Below, piece by piece: positions 1-13,258 of a stretch of DNA of 64,000 bases (positions are counted from its first letter, which is position 1; each line of letters begins with the position of its first letter). The stretch is from Lineus longissimus (Eukaryota > Nemertea > Pilidiophora > Heteronemertea > Lineidae): the NCBI RefSeq assembly GCF_910592395.1, contig NC_088311.1, positions 7,940,501-8,004,500 on the forward strand. Direction: 5' to 3'. The notes under the pieces were generated by a model. The model saw nothing but the letters and a program-made list of their open reading frames with translations. It was not told the DNA's origin and made no database searches. The translations under genes and the position numbers were made by a program.

Positions 1-1686
1 AATGTGTATGTTTCTTCAGAAAGATGTCTCTGCATATTCTACCCTAAGACGATCGACCAACACTGAGGAAGAATTATGAAATCATCCAACTGTGAACGGC
101 ACTACATGAGTCCTCTCACCCTTGAAAGAGTGAAAACCACATTATAAATACACGCCCATTTATCAATATCTATATATTCGGGTATAACCTTTGTGATAGT
201 AGGTTCTAATAATCAATCACTTTACCACAATTTATCTATTATGGCGAACCAATGGATTTTCACGCAGCTGACACATGAGTGACCTGTGTGAAAGGACCCT
301 TGTAAACACATCACATTGACAGTCTACAAGTGAAAGTCCTCAGTTTATTGAGTATATTCTCCAAATCGACTTGGCGAAATTTTGAATAATTTGACAATGA
401 GTGATTTACTATAGTAGCATTAGGGGTCAGTGTGCTCGAAAAGTTCAACTTGTGACTGATTAAAGGGACCCATTTTGTCACATCATTGGATACAAGACAA
501 TTTAATTCACGGTTATTTTTCAATCCTTGGTCCAGACACTGCCATCACTTGTCTATCTATTTCGCTACATCAAACAGAAATTATAGTAATTGCGGACAGG
601 GATATGATTACATTCGTTTCGAAAATAGCAGGTAATGGGCCATCATCGTCAATATTATCATGCATAACAAACTATAAGGCATCAAGTTGTCATGGAAACA
701 CGAAGCACCAAAGATGGCAGTCTGTGCATGCGGCAAGGATGGACTGATGTTAGAGATGGTTGATTTTGCTGCCTGGCGTGTAAAAACAACGTTTCGATTG
801 ATTTCAGATGAATCAGTTTGTTAGACTGGGTCAATAAGCAATCCCAATGGAAGCACTTCACACTAAACAAATCTGACAGACACTTTGGAGTGTCCATCAG
901 AGAAAAAACATGAAACACTACATACTAATACTATGGTATTTTTCAGAAGTAAGTGTCCGCATCCTTTTGGGCTGCTGTATAAATTACTGGGCCGATTTCT
1001 TAAAAGTTTTCCTAAGGGACCCAACACAATTGCTAAGTTAAAGTACTATTTCAAAATTGTGCGTTGCAAACGGGGCGTGAAACAAGAGGGCCTGAACTGT
1101 AGCATCAGGCCCATGAAGCATCTTCGACATACACATTCTAAAAAAAAACCATCACAAGTATGAAATCATGACGTACTAACAAATGAAAATTAGTACTGTA
1201 TGTGCTAATAGGTCACGAGGAAATGACAGTTCATCACAAAATAATACATCAAATAATTGTTATTTCATATGTAATTAACCACCGCATGATGATGCGTAAT
1301 ATCATAACCGTTCGTTACTGCGGCCAAGTTCAGGTCCTGACTAATTAGTATTCAAGAGTCCAGTGGACTCACGTGTAAATCATACCATTGCTAAATTACC
1401 ATATTTGTATACAAATGGCCACAATTGATGAATGTATAGCGTCATGGTTACTAATTATTTCTATAGCAACAGGTGAATGAAGGGAGCTATTAAGAATGAG
1501 AGGGTTCTGATTAGCCTGGTGACATGTTTGTTGAGGGGAGCAAATAAAACAGCTACTGCCAACACTAGGAGAGACAGGCCACATGGCTACATGATGTATC
1601 AATGGAGACAAAGCTGTGCTCAAGAGAACAAGGGATGCAATGAGACAACAACCAGGTTTATTAGAGACATAGGCCTGGCTCTGTAG
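1..1686. other. Flank or intron, no supported gene
   Basis: A+T-rich sequence. Short open frames on both strands lack splice context or recognisable motifs. Confidence 0.6.
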
Positions 1687-1834
1687 TCTGACCACAAGAA
1701 GAAAATCGAATGCTAAGAAAAAGAAGAAGGAGGGAGAACTGAACTATCAGCGAATCGCGCATTTGTACGATTTGAACAGCCTCCGAGTTGAGCTCCTCAC
1801 CAGCAAAGCTGATGATCTTGCTCAATTTCGATAG
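1687..1834 (+). CDS. Weak plus-strand coding-like stretch, possible terminal exon
   Basis: An open frame without ATG follows CTCTGTAG, a possible acceptor. It is Lys-rich at first (SNAKKKKKEGELNYQR), then encodes the amphipathic stretch IAHLYDLNSLRVELLTSK and ADDLAQFR, followed by TAG at 1832-1834. It reads like protein, but it is short and has no family match that I know, and the opposite strand is also open here. It could be the end of a plus-strand gene or chance. Confidence 0.22.
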
Positions 1835-2923
1835 CATTGACCAATCATATATGTGTCCACTCACTATGCCCTTCCAGTCGGTGCAGGAGGAGGAAGGACA
1901 CTTAGAGACAAAGGCGATCCAAGACCTTGATCATTCTAGATGACTTTTAACAGTGACGGCTACACATATTCCCACAGTAGCAGAGAGAAATTTGTAAAAT
2001 TTATAAAATTTATAAAAGCAGCCTATGATTGGGAGTATAAAGTGTATCATGTTCCTTCACAAAGTTCAGGTGTTGTGGCAAAAGCAGTCAATGCATTAGG
2101 TGATCTTCTGTTCGAAGTCATCTGTTTAGTTGTGTCTTTTACAACTCATCCACCCAAATCCCCTCAGAATCCAAGCCTTGTGTCACAAATTCGCGACTAA
2201 AACTAAAAAGTCTCTTGCCTTAGGTTATCATTCCTTAGCAGGAGATCATTTTTGGATTGATATCTCTATGGCGCCAAAGGATAAAGGAATTACAGAAACC
2301 TTTTATCTGGCAACTGAGCAAAGAGATATTGCTTTCAAATTCCTTTTATTCAAAAAGCATCATAAATGAGAGGATCAAAGATGAAAATTTGAATGTCACA
2401 CGACATGACCTCCCGGGGGGGGGGGGGGGGGGGGTTGCCTGAGTAAATTTTAAACTTACGACGGAGTGACTCAATGCGACAACTTCAAATTTGCCACTTT
2501 AACTTTGATTTTTAAAACGAAAAAACAACAACCCTTGTAAAGTGGCGGAAAAAAATGTGACCTGCTCCATGGCAAAGCGGCACTTGGGGACAAAATCGTA
2601 TATTGTGTAATTAAAAAATCATGAAGTAACTTCACCCTTAAATCTGTTGTTTTACTTGACTGTAATCGCCACTATAGACAGCTTCGAACAAAAATTCAAA
2701 ATCATCAGTTTATTCCCCCACCCAAGCCCCGGGACCCCTCCGTGATTACTGAAGGAGAAAGGAGTATCAAACAGTTGGCTTTTAAGGGAAGAAAACTTAT
2801 TGTAAGGTAAAGTGGTACAACTATGGACCCTGCAGTGTACAGATCAGCTGACAGTACACGTAAACGAATACAGAGGCTATAATGGTACCATGTTACCTTT
2901 ATAGCACATCTTTCTCGACTTAC
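1835..2923. other. Flank or intron of the left-edge gene
   Basis: Likely intronic if the 2924-3119 exon is real. It contains a run of 20 G at 2415-2434 that directly follows CCC. No convincing exon was seen. Confidence 0.5.
2415..2434 (+). repeat. G20 homopolymer
   Basis: Twenty consecutive G after ACCTCCC. Long G or C runs recur at 9952-9967 (C16), 28275-28287 (G13) and 44214-44228 (G15). Confidence 0.95.
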
Positions 2924-3119
2924 CTTTCACGACCATGTCTGGTTGTCCCAGATGGTTATAGCGGCCCGCCGAGTTATACGCATACGGGCTCTTGTAATAC
3001 GAAGGTGACGTCCCTTGATGAAACCGCGCGGCCATTTTTGGACTCGTGCTTCCCTTTTTGTTCACCCCTGGTAGCGGAGGCAAACGCCTAGTGTTCATTT
3101 GCCTGGCCGGACTCGACAT
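2924..3119 (-). CDS. Probable first coding exon of an unidentified minus-strand gene
   Basis: 65 codons plus one base from ATG at 3119, with an in-frame TGA a few codons upstream, to a strong donor GTGAAAG|GTAAGT. It encodes MSSPARQMNTRRLPPLPG, then NKKGSTSPKMAARFHQ, SPSYYKSPYAYNS and RYNHLGQPDMVVK. It is basic, Pro/Ser/Tyr-rich and probably disordered. A GTG in the same frame lies five codons upstream but is an unlikely start. The rest of the gene would lie to the left; I could not place a convincing second exon in 1-2923. I do not recognise the family. Confidence 0.5.
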
Positions 3120-4093
3120 AGTGTCATTATTCACGATATTTCAAAACTGAAATCCATGTAAAGAATGCCGTGAATATGACTCAGATTGTTCCGTCCTTGT
3201 GTGTCCTTTACGAAATGTTAGACATCGATTGCATCTACATGTTATGGTTGGTCGCCATAGAATAGATTTTTCATTCTGAAATCAAAATATGATATTACAG
3301 GAAGATGGAAATAACTGGAAAATCTATTGGAAACGTGACACTGTTGCAGTAAAATAACAGTGAGGTATTGACTTTTTAAAGGGAGGCAATGATGCATTAT
3401 AGCCTGGAGAATAAATGCTGTTTAAATCAAAATTAGACTGGTGTTATTCTTATGTGACCAAATTATTCCCATGGACAATGCCCATCATGGAAATTTTGGA
3501 CTCTAAACCCATGGACCCAGTATGCAGGTCAGATTCAGGATTCTAGAGATAAGGGGGACGCACATGCGGGCACCAGAGGAACCTTTTACATCTAATACAT
3601 TTCTAATTCAGTAATATAAATGCGATTTCCAGGCATCTCAGAGCATTATATATATGAAGAAGTGACTTTTTTGGATGGTAGAAATTAATCTTAGCTCAGT
3701 AATCTGAGATAACCTAGAGATTCACCTTAGGAATCATCAATATCAGGCACGGAATCAAGGGGGGGGGGGCGCACTAGATGCACTATGGCCCTCCCTAATT
3801 TATGAAAACCTTAAATCTTACCATGAAACTTTGGAACACATGGGAAACTTTAATGAGAAATTTCTGGCTCCTGGATCCGTCCCTATATATGACTAACACC
3901 TAATAAGTAACATTTTTCTTTATTGAGTTTTAATTATCAAAAGTTAAGTTGTGGACCAGGTGGACACACTATGGTAGTCAATCAGTTAAATTCTTTATAG
4001 TCCTCTTCTTCCAGCTGATGGAACATAGGGCATTCACTATCAGTCTCAATCATGGTTACATTAATGGACCATTTTAAAACATGTCCCAACATA
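3120..4093. other. Intergenic sequence upstream of the left-edge gene
   Basis: Presumed promoter side of the 2924-3119 exon. It has a G10 run near 3760. No gene seen. Confidence 0.5.
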
Positions 4094-4274
4094 CAGTCGA
4101 ACCTCCCGCCTTAGCAGACACCTCCCTATTAAGGACAACCTCTCTATTAAGGACACTAGTTTTGGTCCCAAAGTGACAGTTTCCATTCAATTTGACCTCT
4201 CTAATCAGGACACCTCTCTATTAAGGACAGCACTTGGCACTCCCAAGGGTGTCCTTAATGGAGAGGTTCTACTG
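4094..4274 (+). mobile_element. MITE copy 1 (CAGT...ACTG, TA target site)
   Basis: A 181-bp non-coding element starting CAGTCGAACCTCCCGCCTTA and ending GAGAGGTTCTACTG, flanked by TA on both sides. The inside repeats the phrase CTCTATTAAGGACA several times, and the inverted form GTGTCCTTAAT sits near the right end. The termini and TA duplication resemble the pogo/Tigger type of Tc1-mariner elements (family link inferred). Related copies are at 10224, 19632 and 61949. Confidence 0.8.
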
Positions 4275-5107
4275 TATTTTGTACAATTGGCCTCTAATGA
4301 GAAGGCCAAGACTACTATCCTAACGTAACAATACTATCAGACCTGTCATCTTCGGATCTACATGTAGGCCTAGGTAGGATATCACTATAAAGGCCCACCC
4401 CTATTATCAGTTTCGACTTCACAGCCTACTAGCCGGTCTGAATGAAAAGATAGGCAGTGCGGCTGTCAATGAATGAAGAGCCCACGCCAAAGTGCCTGGA
4501 CTCACAATATTAGCAGACTAGTAATAAATTGAGCAAAAGATATTAAATCATATCGTATATAAAACTAAAGCCTACCTACCGCAAACACTGATATAATGAA
4601 TGGAAATTCCTCCGTCGAGTTATTCCCCGCCAAAACTTGGTAGTCACGGCGACTGAAGCACGTGTTGGTCTTGTTCACATCCAGTCCAGATAGTACCGCA
4701 CGGGGTAACCGCATGCCTTCCGCGACTATCGCCAAAGTAAAAAAGATGATGATATCTTTACCTTATATACTCCTCGTGATCACAAATGTCATCCTGGCGG
4801 AGGTTAACACACTGCTAACATATCATAAGCCGGTGTAACCGATCTAATCAGTCCGGGAGTCGTAAGCCAAAATGAGATACCTGCTCACTGATCAGTAATC
4901 GATTTGTCTTCTCGGTTGTGCCATCTCTGAAGCAGGTGTTATACTAATATCAAAGTGGTATTATGATATCGAAGCCATAAGCCAGCAGGCTTCGGACAGA
5001 ACCCATCTGTCCTAATACATTTATGATGTCATTGAGAAAATGGTTCCAAAAGAACCTCCTATTCCAGTATCTCCAACAATGGTGGCGAATGTGTCTTTGG
5101 CATGTCA
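4275..5107. other. Intergenic, no gene seen
   Basis: Unique-looking sequence between MITE copy 1 and the minisatellite. No supported exon. Confidence 0.6.
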
Positions 5108-6910
5108 AGACATACCATTTGTCTCTTGTATCTCATGAGATGTTGGTGAAGCTGTCTTTAGCATTTCATGACATGTTAGTGAAACTGTCTTTAGCATCTC
5201 ATGACATGTTGGTGAAACTGTCTTTAGCATCTCATGACATGTTAGTGAAACTGTCTTTTGTATTTCATGAAATGTTGGTGAAGCTGTCTTTAGCATCTCA
5301 TGACATGTTAGTGAAACTGTCTTTAGCATCTCATGACATGTTAGTGAAACTGTCTTTTGTATTTCATGACATGTTGGTGAAACTGTCTTTAGCATCTCAT
5401 GACATGTGGGTGAAGCTGTCTTTAGCAGCTCATGAGATGTTGGTGAAGCTGTCTTTAGCATCTCATGACATGTTAGTGAAACTGTCTTTTGTATTTCATG
5501 ACATGTTGGTGAAACTGTCTTTAGCATCTCATGACATGTGGGTGAAACTGTCTTTTGTATTTCATGGCATGTTAGTGAAGCTGTCTTTAGCATCTCATGA
5601 GATGTTAGTGAAACTGTCTTTTGTATTTCATGACATGTTGGTGAAACTGTCTTTTGCATTTCATGAGATGTTGGTGAAACTGTCTTTAGCATCTCATGAC
5701 ATGTGGGTAAAACTGTCTTTTGTATTTCATGACATGTTGGTGAAGCTGTCTTTAGCATCTCATGACATGTTAGTGAAGCTGTCTTTAGCATCTCATGAGA
5801 TGTTAGTGAAACTGTCTTTTGTATTTCATGACATGTTGGTGAAACTGTCTTTTGCATTTCATGACATGTTGGTGAAGTTTGTCTTTTGCATTTCATGAAA
5901 TGTTGGTGAAACTGTCTTTTGTATTTCATGACATGTTGGTGATACTGTCTTTAGCATCTCATGACATGTAGGTTAAACTGTCTTTTGTGTTTCATGACAT
6001 GTTGGTGAAGCTGTCTTTAGCATCTCATGACATGTTAGTGAAGCTGTCTTTAGCATCTCATGAGATGTTAGTGAAACTGTCTTTTGTATTTCATGACATG
6101 TTGGTGAAACTGTCTTTTGCATTTCATGACATGTTGGTGAAGTTTGTCTTTTGCATTTCATGAAATGTTGGTAAAACTGTCTTTAGCATCTCATGACATG
6201 TTAGTGAAACTGTCTTTTGCATTTCATGACATGTTGGTGAAGTTTGTCTTTTGCATTTCATGAAATGTTGGTGAAACTGTCTTTAGCATCTCATGACATG
6301 TTAGTGAAACTGTCTTTTGCATTTCATGACATGTTGGTGAAGTTTGTCTTTTGCATCTCATGACATGTTAGTGAAACTGTCTTTTGTATTTCATGAAATG
6401 TTGGTGAAGCTGTCTTTAGCATTTCATGAGATGTCGGTGAAACTGTCTTTAGCATCTCATGACATGTTAGTGAAACTGTCTTTTGCATTTCATGACATGT
6501 TGGTGAAGTTTGTCTTTTGCATCTCATGACATGTTAGTGAAACTGTCTTTTGCATTGCATGACATGTTGGTGAAGTTTGTCTTTTGCATTTCATGAAATG
6601 TTGGTGAAACTGTCTTTAGCATCTCATGAGATGTTGGTGAAACTGTGTTTAGCATCTTATGATATATGTTGGTAAATTTGTCTTTTATAGCATCTCATGA
6701 GGTGCTGGTGAAACTGTCCTCATGAGATGTTGTTGAACTTTGGGAAAATGTCTTTGGCATCTGCTTTCATAACATGATGGTGAAACTGTCTTCAGCATCT
6801 CATGAGATGTTGGTGAACTATCTTTAGCATCTCATGAAGTTGGTGAACTGTCTTATTGTCTTACGACAGGATGGTGAAACTGTCTTAAGCATCTCACAAC
6901 ATGTGGGTGA
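5108..6910. repeat. 33-bp minisatellite, about 50 copies
   Basis: Tandem array of a 33-bp unit such as GTCTTTAGCATCTCATGACA plus TGTTGGTGAAACT. There are two main unit types (CTTTAGCATCTCATG and CTTTTGTATTTCATG), and copies become degenerate after about 6650. Because 33 is a multiple of three and the unit lacks stops, long frames stay open on both strands (plus 5023-5898, minus 5929-5105), encoding an 11-residue repeat each way (LASHDMLVKLS on the plus strand). I treat these as non-coding. Confidence 0.95.
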
Positions 6911-9900
6911 AACTGGGATTTGTCTTCCCGCCAACTGAGTGCCCCTCCCGAGGTCAAACTTTACCTCAGCCCGCCATCACAACCCAATGTTACTTCCATT
7001 GTCATCGAAGAAGCGGTGTCTTCAAAGTGACGTCAGAGTAAAAGTTTTTGCCCCAGCGAAGCCCATCATAGTACAAAGATAACCATTGCAAAGAGGTTCC
7101 CAAATTGGGATTGAAATTGGAATTGTGTGGTAGTGCAGTCAGATTATGGATTCTTCTCTCGTACATGTATGTCGGATTCAATGATGGGAACTACTTCGAT
7201 AGGGTGGAAGGTGACTGGGCAGTCAACAGCTTGGTAACAATACCCTTGATAATGCCATAAAACAGAAACTAAGCAAGAAGAATTTCTCCGATAAAATTTT
7301 GAGTTTTATTTTTAGGAGAAGCTGAGTGTACGTAACATGCACAAACACACATGTAACCTGACACCAACAAGGACCTAAAATAAGTACACACTGGACACAA
7401 ATGGATAAAAAACCTATAGTATCTACATCTTTTTACATCTTCCCATCCTGGAAATAAATAATCTTTATCCTGATAACACAGAATACAACTTTGTAATTTA
7501 CACATTTTGGTATTGCGCTACGTTTTCCTGCCAACCCTCTGCTGTACCGGTAATACATTGATTAAAATGCACAGTGATTATGTACATGACACATGCCCGT
7601 AAGAGCGATGAAATGCCAATTATGATGGCATTTTTTCGAAATCTAGATGCTGATGAAATGGTACTACAAGTAAGATGGAACCAGACTACAAAAGCACACA
7701 TTTCTACCCGTTAAGATGCACAATGATATGATGATGAGATTTTCAGAATCCCACCGTGGTTCCATCTGTAACTGTCAATACAAAAACCAAATCTGACATC
7801 ATTTTAACCCCAAGGTAATAGTTATTCCCTTCCTGTAAACCCTTTTAGTATCGTGGCCCTTTCTGTATATGAAAATACCATTTCCAGATTTTACCAATTG
7901 CTGTTGGCCTGTTTCAATGATAGGACTATATAAAGGCCTACACTGTTCCTTCAAAATTTGAAATTTGAAATCGAATTTGAGATTTTTCAATCATGTAAAC
8001 ACACACTGAACATGAATTTCAGAATTGCTGTTGTTTACACCACACTCGCACGGTCAATTTTCATCACACAGCTGACATGCCTAGTAATATATGGTACCAA
8101 GGCAATGTTTATTTCTATTTCCTTGTAACACAAGTAAATATAATGTTCACATACAGCATTGGCCTTCAAGTGAATGACCCTCAATTTTGTATTAAGTACC
8201 CCTCTTCTGAAAATGGCTCACGAAAATAAAGGGGTTAACAGTACTGTCTGTCTACAGGGCATTGGAAAAAAACACTAAGGTCAACTTCAAATTGTATCAT
8301 CGTGTTTGCTTGCCATACAATTGGCAACATTTGAAGAACATTTTAGGTTAGAGAGATACTCTCGCTAAATTTATTCAGATCATCAAGACCTTACTTATCA
8401 TTGGTGTCTGAGGACTGGTGTAGATGATAAAGTGTGAAAATGCACCAAGTGCAAGTGGAATTGCCCCTGACCCCCCTCACTGCACAGTAAAAGACGAGAG
8501 AACATTTCTCAGAAAGACCTAAACTAAATAGGAGGACTCCAAAGGTAATGCTTGCAACTTTCTTTGTCTAGAGATTGACCCGTTCATAATGACCATGTGG
8601 CACATCACATGCCTGCTGTGCAGTTACAGGTGTACCTTCGAAATCCAAGTGTGAAAGAGTGAAAGATGCAGTGAGGGGAAAGTTTGATGTTCGGTTCATG
8701 GTCAAGACTAAAAATCCCCCCCTCCAAAAAACATCAGTCCAAAATCACAGCACCAGTTTCTTTGTCTTCTTGTAATTTGTTATTTTTTGGACTCGGAGCT
8801 GATTTGGTGAATCAATCACAGCAAAGAAAAGCATCAGAGTATGATTTGACCATGACCAAACACCTTACAGCAACTAGGGGCAAGATGAAGCATTTTCAGT
8901 GACAGTGAAACAAGTAGATTATAACATGTACAAACACCTTTGTTGAAAGACACGATATGCATAAAGGTTGTTCCAGTTAGGGATCTCAATGTTCATTTTA
9001 TTAGAAGGATTGAATATATTTGACCAAAACTTCGAATATCTCAACTATTACTAGTAGTTAAATGAATTAGATAGTTAACTTTCAATGCAATTCATTGGGA
9101 TTTGAAGTGTCTATCTTCAAATCCTATCCCAACACCACCCCATCAGAATATCCTGTACAGGTTTTCCCAATCAACATGAGTCGGTCCCACAGCAGAGCAG
9201 GACACATCGGGGGACACGCACATGACGTGGGCCAACAGTTATATTCCATACAAATATGATTCATTCTGAAAGACTTAACCACATGCTATCCCATAAGGGC
9301 AGTCTCAAAAACATCCAAATCCAGTATATATTCATATACAGAGTATAACTGAAAGTACAAAAAGTGCAACAACTTTTGCTACCCCCCCTTTTTAACCCTC
9401 AATGGTACTGGGGCACTTTTGCAACATCATGATAGGCCCAATCCTTATATTCCACCAGCACCTTTTCTGAAAAAAAACCAAGTATCTATACCCGGAGATT
9501 GGTTAATGATGCAAAGTTTCTTGGATACAAGATATCTGATATTTGTGTACAAGTTTCTCCCAGATTTGATGACCCTGGCATCACCATAATGACTGATAAT
9601 AATGAAAATAAACAACCTCTTTCTACAAAAGTCACCATGTATAATGATTCCTATGAAAATAACGAAGATTTTTACATTTAGTGACATTGGAGGGGAACTT
9701 GATCGCAAAAATAGTCAAACATTCTTTGAAAATTTGCTCTCCGATATACACAACTTGTTTTAATAATAACTACAGGTTGGCAAAAACAAAAAAGGATGGC
9801 TACTGGGAAATTTCACAGCAATTCATCACTAACAAATACATCAGGCCAAAATAAACAAATTTTCAAAGAATGCCGAAAAAGTTTACATTATTCATTCATT

Positions 9901-10223
9901 TTCCCAGTGATCTTCCTATCTAATGATTGGGGTAGTTCCAAATGATAACTGCCCCCCCCCCCCCCCCATCGTTGCAATTATTCTGTGATGACTGATACCA
10001 ATATCAACCAAGCCCAAGAATATAAGCAAACTATTCAAATTTGAACTAAGCAATTTTAACCATCAATTTGAAAATAGGAAGATCACAACATTATTTCATC
10101 CACTGAAAAACAGATGATCGTCATCGTTCTCATCGCCTGTTGAATAAAAAAACAGATTTGTGTCAATCACTGTCCCGAGCAAGCAAAGGTGCTAAGCCCA
10201 CTGAATAATGTATGTAAATGTAT
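6911..10223. other. Intergenic, no gene seen
   Basis: A+T-rich sequence with scattered short open frames lacking motifs. It holds a C16 run at 9952-9967 and a TGACGTCA site at 7028. Confidence 0.6.
9952..9967 (+). repeat. C16 homopolymer
   Basis: Sixteen consecutive C in an A+T-rich context. Confidence 0.95.
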
Positions 10224-10402
10224 CTATAGAACCTCCCTATTAAGGACACCCTTTGGACTGACAAATGCTGTCTTTAATAGGATGGTGTCCCAATTACAGA
10301 GGTCAAATTGCATAACAAACTACCCATTTGGGACAAAAATCACTGCCCTTAATAGAGAGGGTGTCCTGCTAATAGAGGTGTCTGCTTAGGGAGATTTCAC
10401 TG
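10224..10402 (-). mobile_element. MITE copy 2 (inverted orientation)
   Basis: About 179 bp related to copy 1 but reversed: the right part reads GTGTCTGCTTAGGGAGATTT then CACTG, followed by TA. The left end (CTATAGAACCTCCCTATTAA) is diverged. Confidence 0.75.
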
Positions 10403-13252
10403 TACATATAGGTTTACATGATCATGATGAAAGAATTTTCGTTTTCCCACACTTTACCCCCTTCTTAATACAACAACCATAACGGCTCTGAAAAGTCTAT
10501 TAACTTTGATTATTCTACTGCCAGTTATTAGCAGATCTCAACTTGACAATAAACTCTGCCGACAAGTATAGCAAACGGATACACCCAGAATGCTAACAGT
10601 TTTTCAGTGGATAAAACAAACTCTGGCCCTGTCACTAACAACAAGTCTGAAAATAGACTAAACCACAATAAATTCTATACCTGATAGTTCCCAAACGTCA
10701 TGGATCATTTCAAAGCGGCCCGGTTTTATACAAAATTATTTCATTCACAATCACTGTAGATATAAAACTAACACCTTTTTTGCATCAAACCAGAATATCA
10801 ACAATCTGTATACTCCAATTCTTGTCAAGATCACATACGCAGCAAGATTTCACGACGCCAACAAAATCAAGACAGAGGTCGTATTTACAGAGTTTTATTG
10901 AAGTGCGGGATCCAGAATATAGCCAAAAAGGATTTGAATTGACAACTGATCAACATGACCCTTGTTCTGAAAACTGCTCAATCACTTCTGAGAAGTACTT
11001 TTTGCGAAATATTCTAAACCGACAGTCAGCCTTTCATCCTTATGGTATCACAATTTCAACAAAACTCTTAAATTTTATACACCAAGGCCCAGTTGCTCTA
11101 TCAGTGTTAGAGACAAAAATTAGCTTTAGCTCAACTTAGCATACATGTATCTTCTTCAGAATAGTGCAATTACCATACATGTCGTAGCTTGAGTACTTAA
11201 TGCCAGCGTCTACTGCTAACACCAGTGGAGCAACATGGCCCTGGGTGATTCCACGTCCCTGAAACAAACAATAAGTAAGACGCATCTTATCTATTCTTAC
11301 TAAGCTTAACCATCAATAAAAGAAGAATGTTTTTTATAAGTAGGTATATCAAGAGTACTCAATATAGTTGTTAAGTAAGCTACCAAAGGCAAGAAATTTT
11401 ACAAATACGGTTTTTAAATAACAAAGAAGAGAATTCAATCAATTTTTCTCCAATCCTGTCACAATCATGACAATGGCTCTTCAGGGCCGATACCCTCCCC
11501 ATCTCTAATGACCCACCCAATCCCTCACGTTGGTTCATTTTCATGAAAAACAACTCTTCCATGTTGTATTTGCTCCTTTTTTGGTTTAAAAAGAAAGTAA
11601 AGGGAAAGTTAGAAGAAACAAGACGAGACACAAGACAAAGCTACCTGATTGAACTGACATTGTACCAAACGAAAGTCGGGCCTGCAGTTAGCTTTTTGCT
11701 CATGGGGGCAAAACACCTCCTTTATCCTTCGTCGTTGAAAATTAGACAGTATCTGGATCGATGAAAAACACATTTTTAATGACCCCTCTAGCTACAGCCC
11801 CAAAAGTACAGATGACTAGAGGCAAAGACCAAGACCAGCAATTCTCAGAACACACCACATAAGCTAACTAGCCTAACACCTCTTTCATTTCTCAACCTCA
11901 AAATATTGGAAGATTTTCTCCCTTCATTTCTCCCTTGGTCCTACTGTGTTAAACGGTTATTTTTCTACCTGACATTTAAGTAGAACATTTCGACCGAACA
12001 AAACGGCAAGCTTACTCTTAAGAACTTGACTGGACAAAATGACCTATGATATGTATATTTTACACCAACATGATCAAGTCAAATTCTTAAATCACACTCA
12101 TCCAACTCTTGCGAGTTTGGTACACACTTTGGCATCATAAAACTAAGCCTTATTTGCATAGTTTGTGATCACTACGTGCAAACACAAGGTCATGTTGTAT
12201 GTACAAGGTTTTACTAAGTTAAATTCAAATCAACTGAAGTAAGTCAGCTTAAGATGAACTTAAGTCGAAGTAAGTTCTAACAAATGGGCCTAACAAGAGG
12301 ATTTCTTTAACTTACTTTTGACCCTACGAACAACTTAAGTAAGCTTAGGTAGACTACTTTCAAATTAAGTTTGACTTCAACTTAACTTAGGCTAACAATG
12401 GGTCTATGTAGAGTCAGGGTTGTCAAGGCAGAGGAGTAAAACTAACGATTGAAGATGTTGAAGAGTGGAAAGGGTGGCAGCTAGGGGTAATTACAAGGGA
12501 AAATTCTGTCAAACCTTGCTGTTTGTAGGGTATTACTGAAAAGAACGGTCAAATAATGAGCCGGGCTTTGGTTAAAGAGTCTATAAGGAACTATCAAAGC
12601 AACACACACACACTTTTAAAATATTCTCTACCATCTTTTTTAAATTCTGGAATATCTATTGTCATGTTTATGTCATGCGTCACAGTGTGTATCATATCGT
12701 GACTTTCGAAAAACATCTTGGATTTTTTTTGATTTTCTCGCTGATAGAAAAGTCCTGATTTCTACGAGAGATTATGCCATTATAACAAACAAAGTACATA
12801 AACATGACATTAAACCAACCCGAAATCATCTACTGAGGTAACTTGTCTTCTCGGTTGTATCCATGGTCAAAGCGACCATATTAACCAGACACAGAATTAT
12901 CCAATAACGTTAGCACCACCCCCTTCATACACGCTCACGTGCCATTAGTAAATTTTTCACACGACCAGAGAGTAGTGTACACAAGGGTTTGTACTCGGCA
13001 ATAAGTTTCTATATTTCCATCACTTCCAATTCAATCATCTCTCGAATCTTAACCATATGTCTTGAAGGGAATCTATTGGCAGGAGCAAGGTCAATCAGAT
13101 AAAGTTACACAAAGTCACTGATAGAGGTTTTTCCTATCGCGCAGAACATCGAAACTATTCACATTTGTATGAGAAAGTATCTATCACTTAATCAGGTATG
13201 ACCCAGTCCAGAATTGTCCACATAAGCCACCTCAATATCCCTATAGTCCCCC
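10403..13252. other. 3' flank of PDE4, no gene seen
   Basis: Intergenic sequence beyond the candidate poly(A) site. It includes the AACTTAAG-rich repeat at 12195-12415. Confidence 0.6.
12195..12415 (-). repeat. AACTTAAG-rich repeat, two direct units
   Basis: On the minus strand two units about 115 bp apart begin alike (AGACCCATTGTTAGCCTAAG and GGGCCCATTTGTTAGAACTT) and are studded with CTTAAGT and its inverse. It is probably a MITE-like non-coding element. Confidence 0.5.
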
Positions 13253-13258
13253 TTTATT
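13253..13258 (-). terminator. Candidate PDE4 poly(A) signal
   Basis: Minus-strand AATAAA about 350 bp after the PDE4 stop codon. It is the first good hexamer I noticed downstream. Other AATAAA-like hexamers lie further away, so the true 3' end could be longer. Confidence 0.35.

Noticed and set aside
5023-5929. Open frames of 291 (plus) and 274 (minus) codons
   Set aside because: Both arise from a 33-bp tandem repeat without stops. No start context, splice signals or family support either.
5108-6910. CRISPR array
   Set aside because: Repeat units are contiguous with no unique spacers, and the sequence is animal nuclear DNA.
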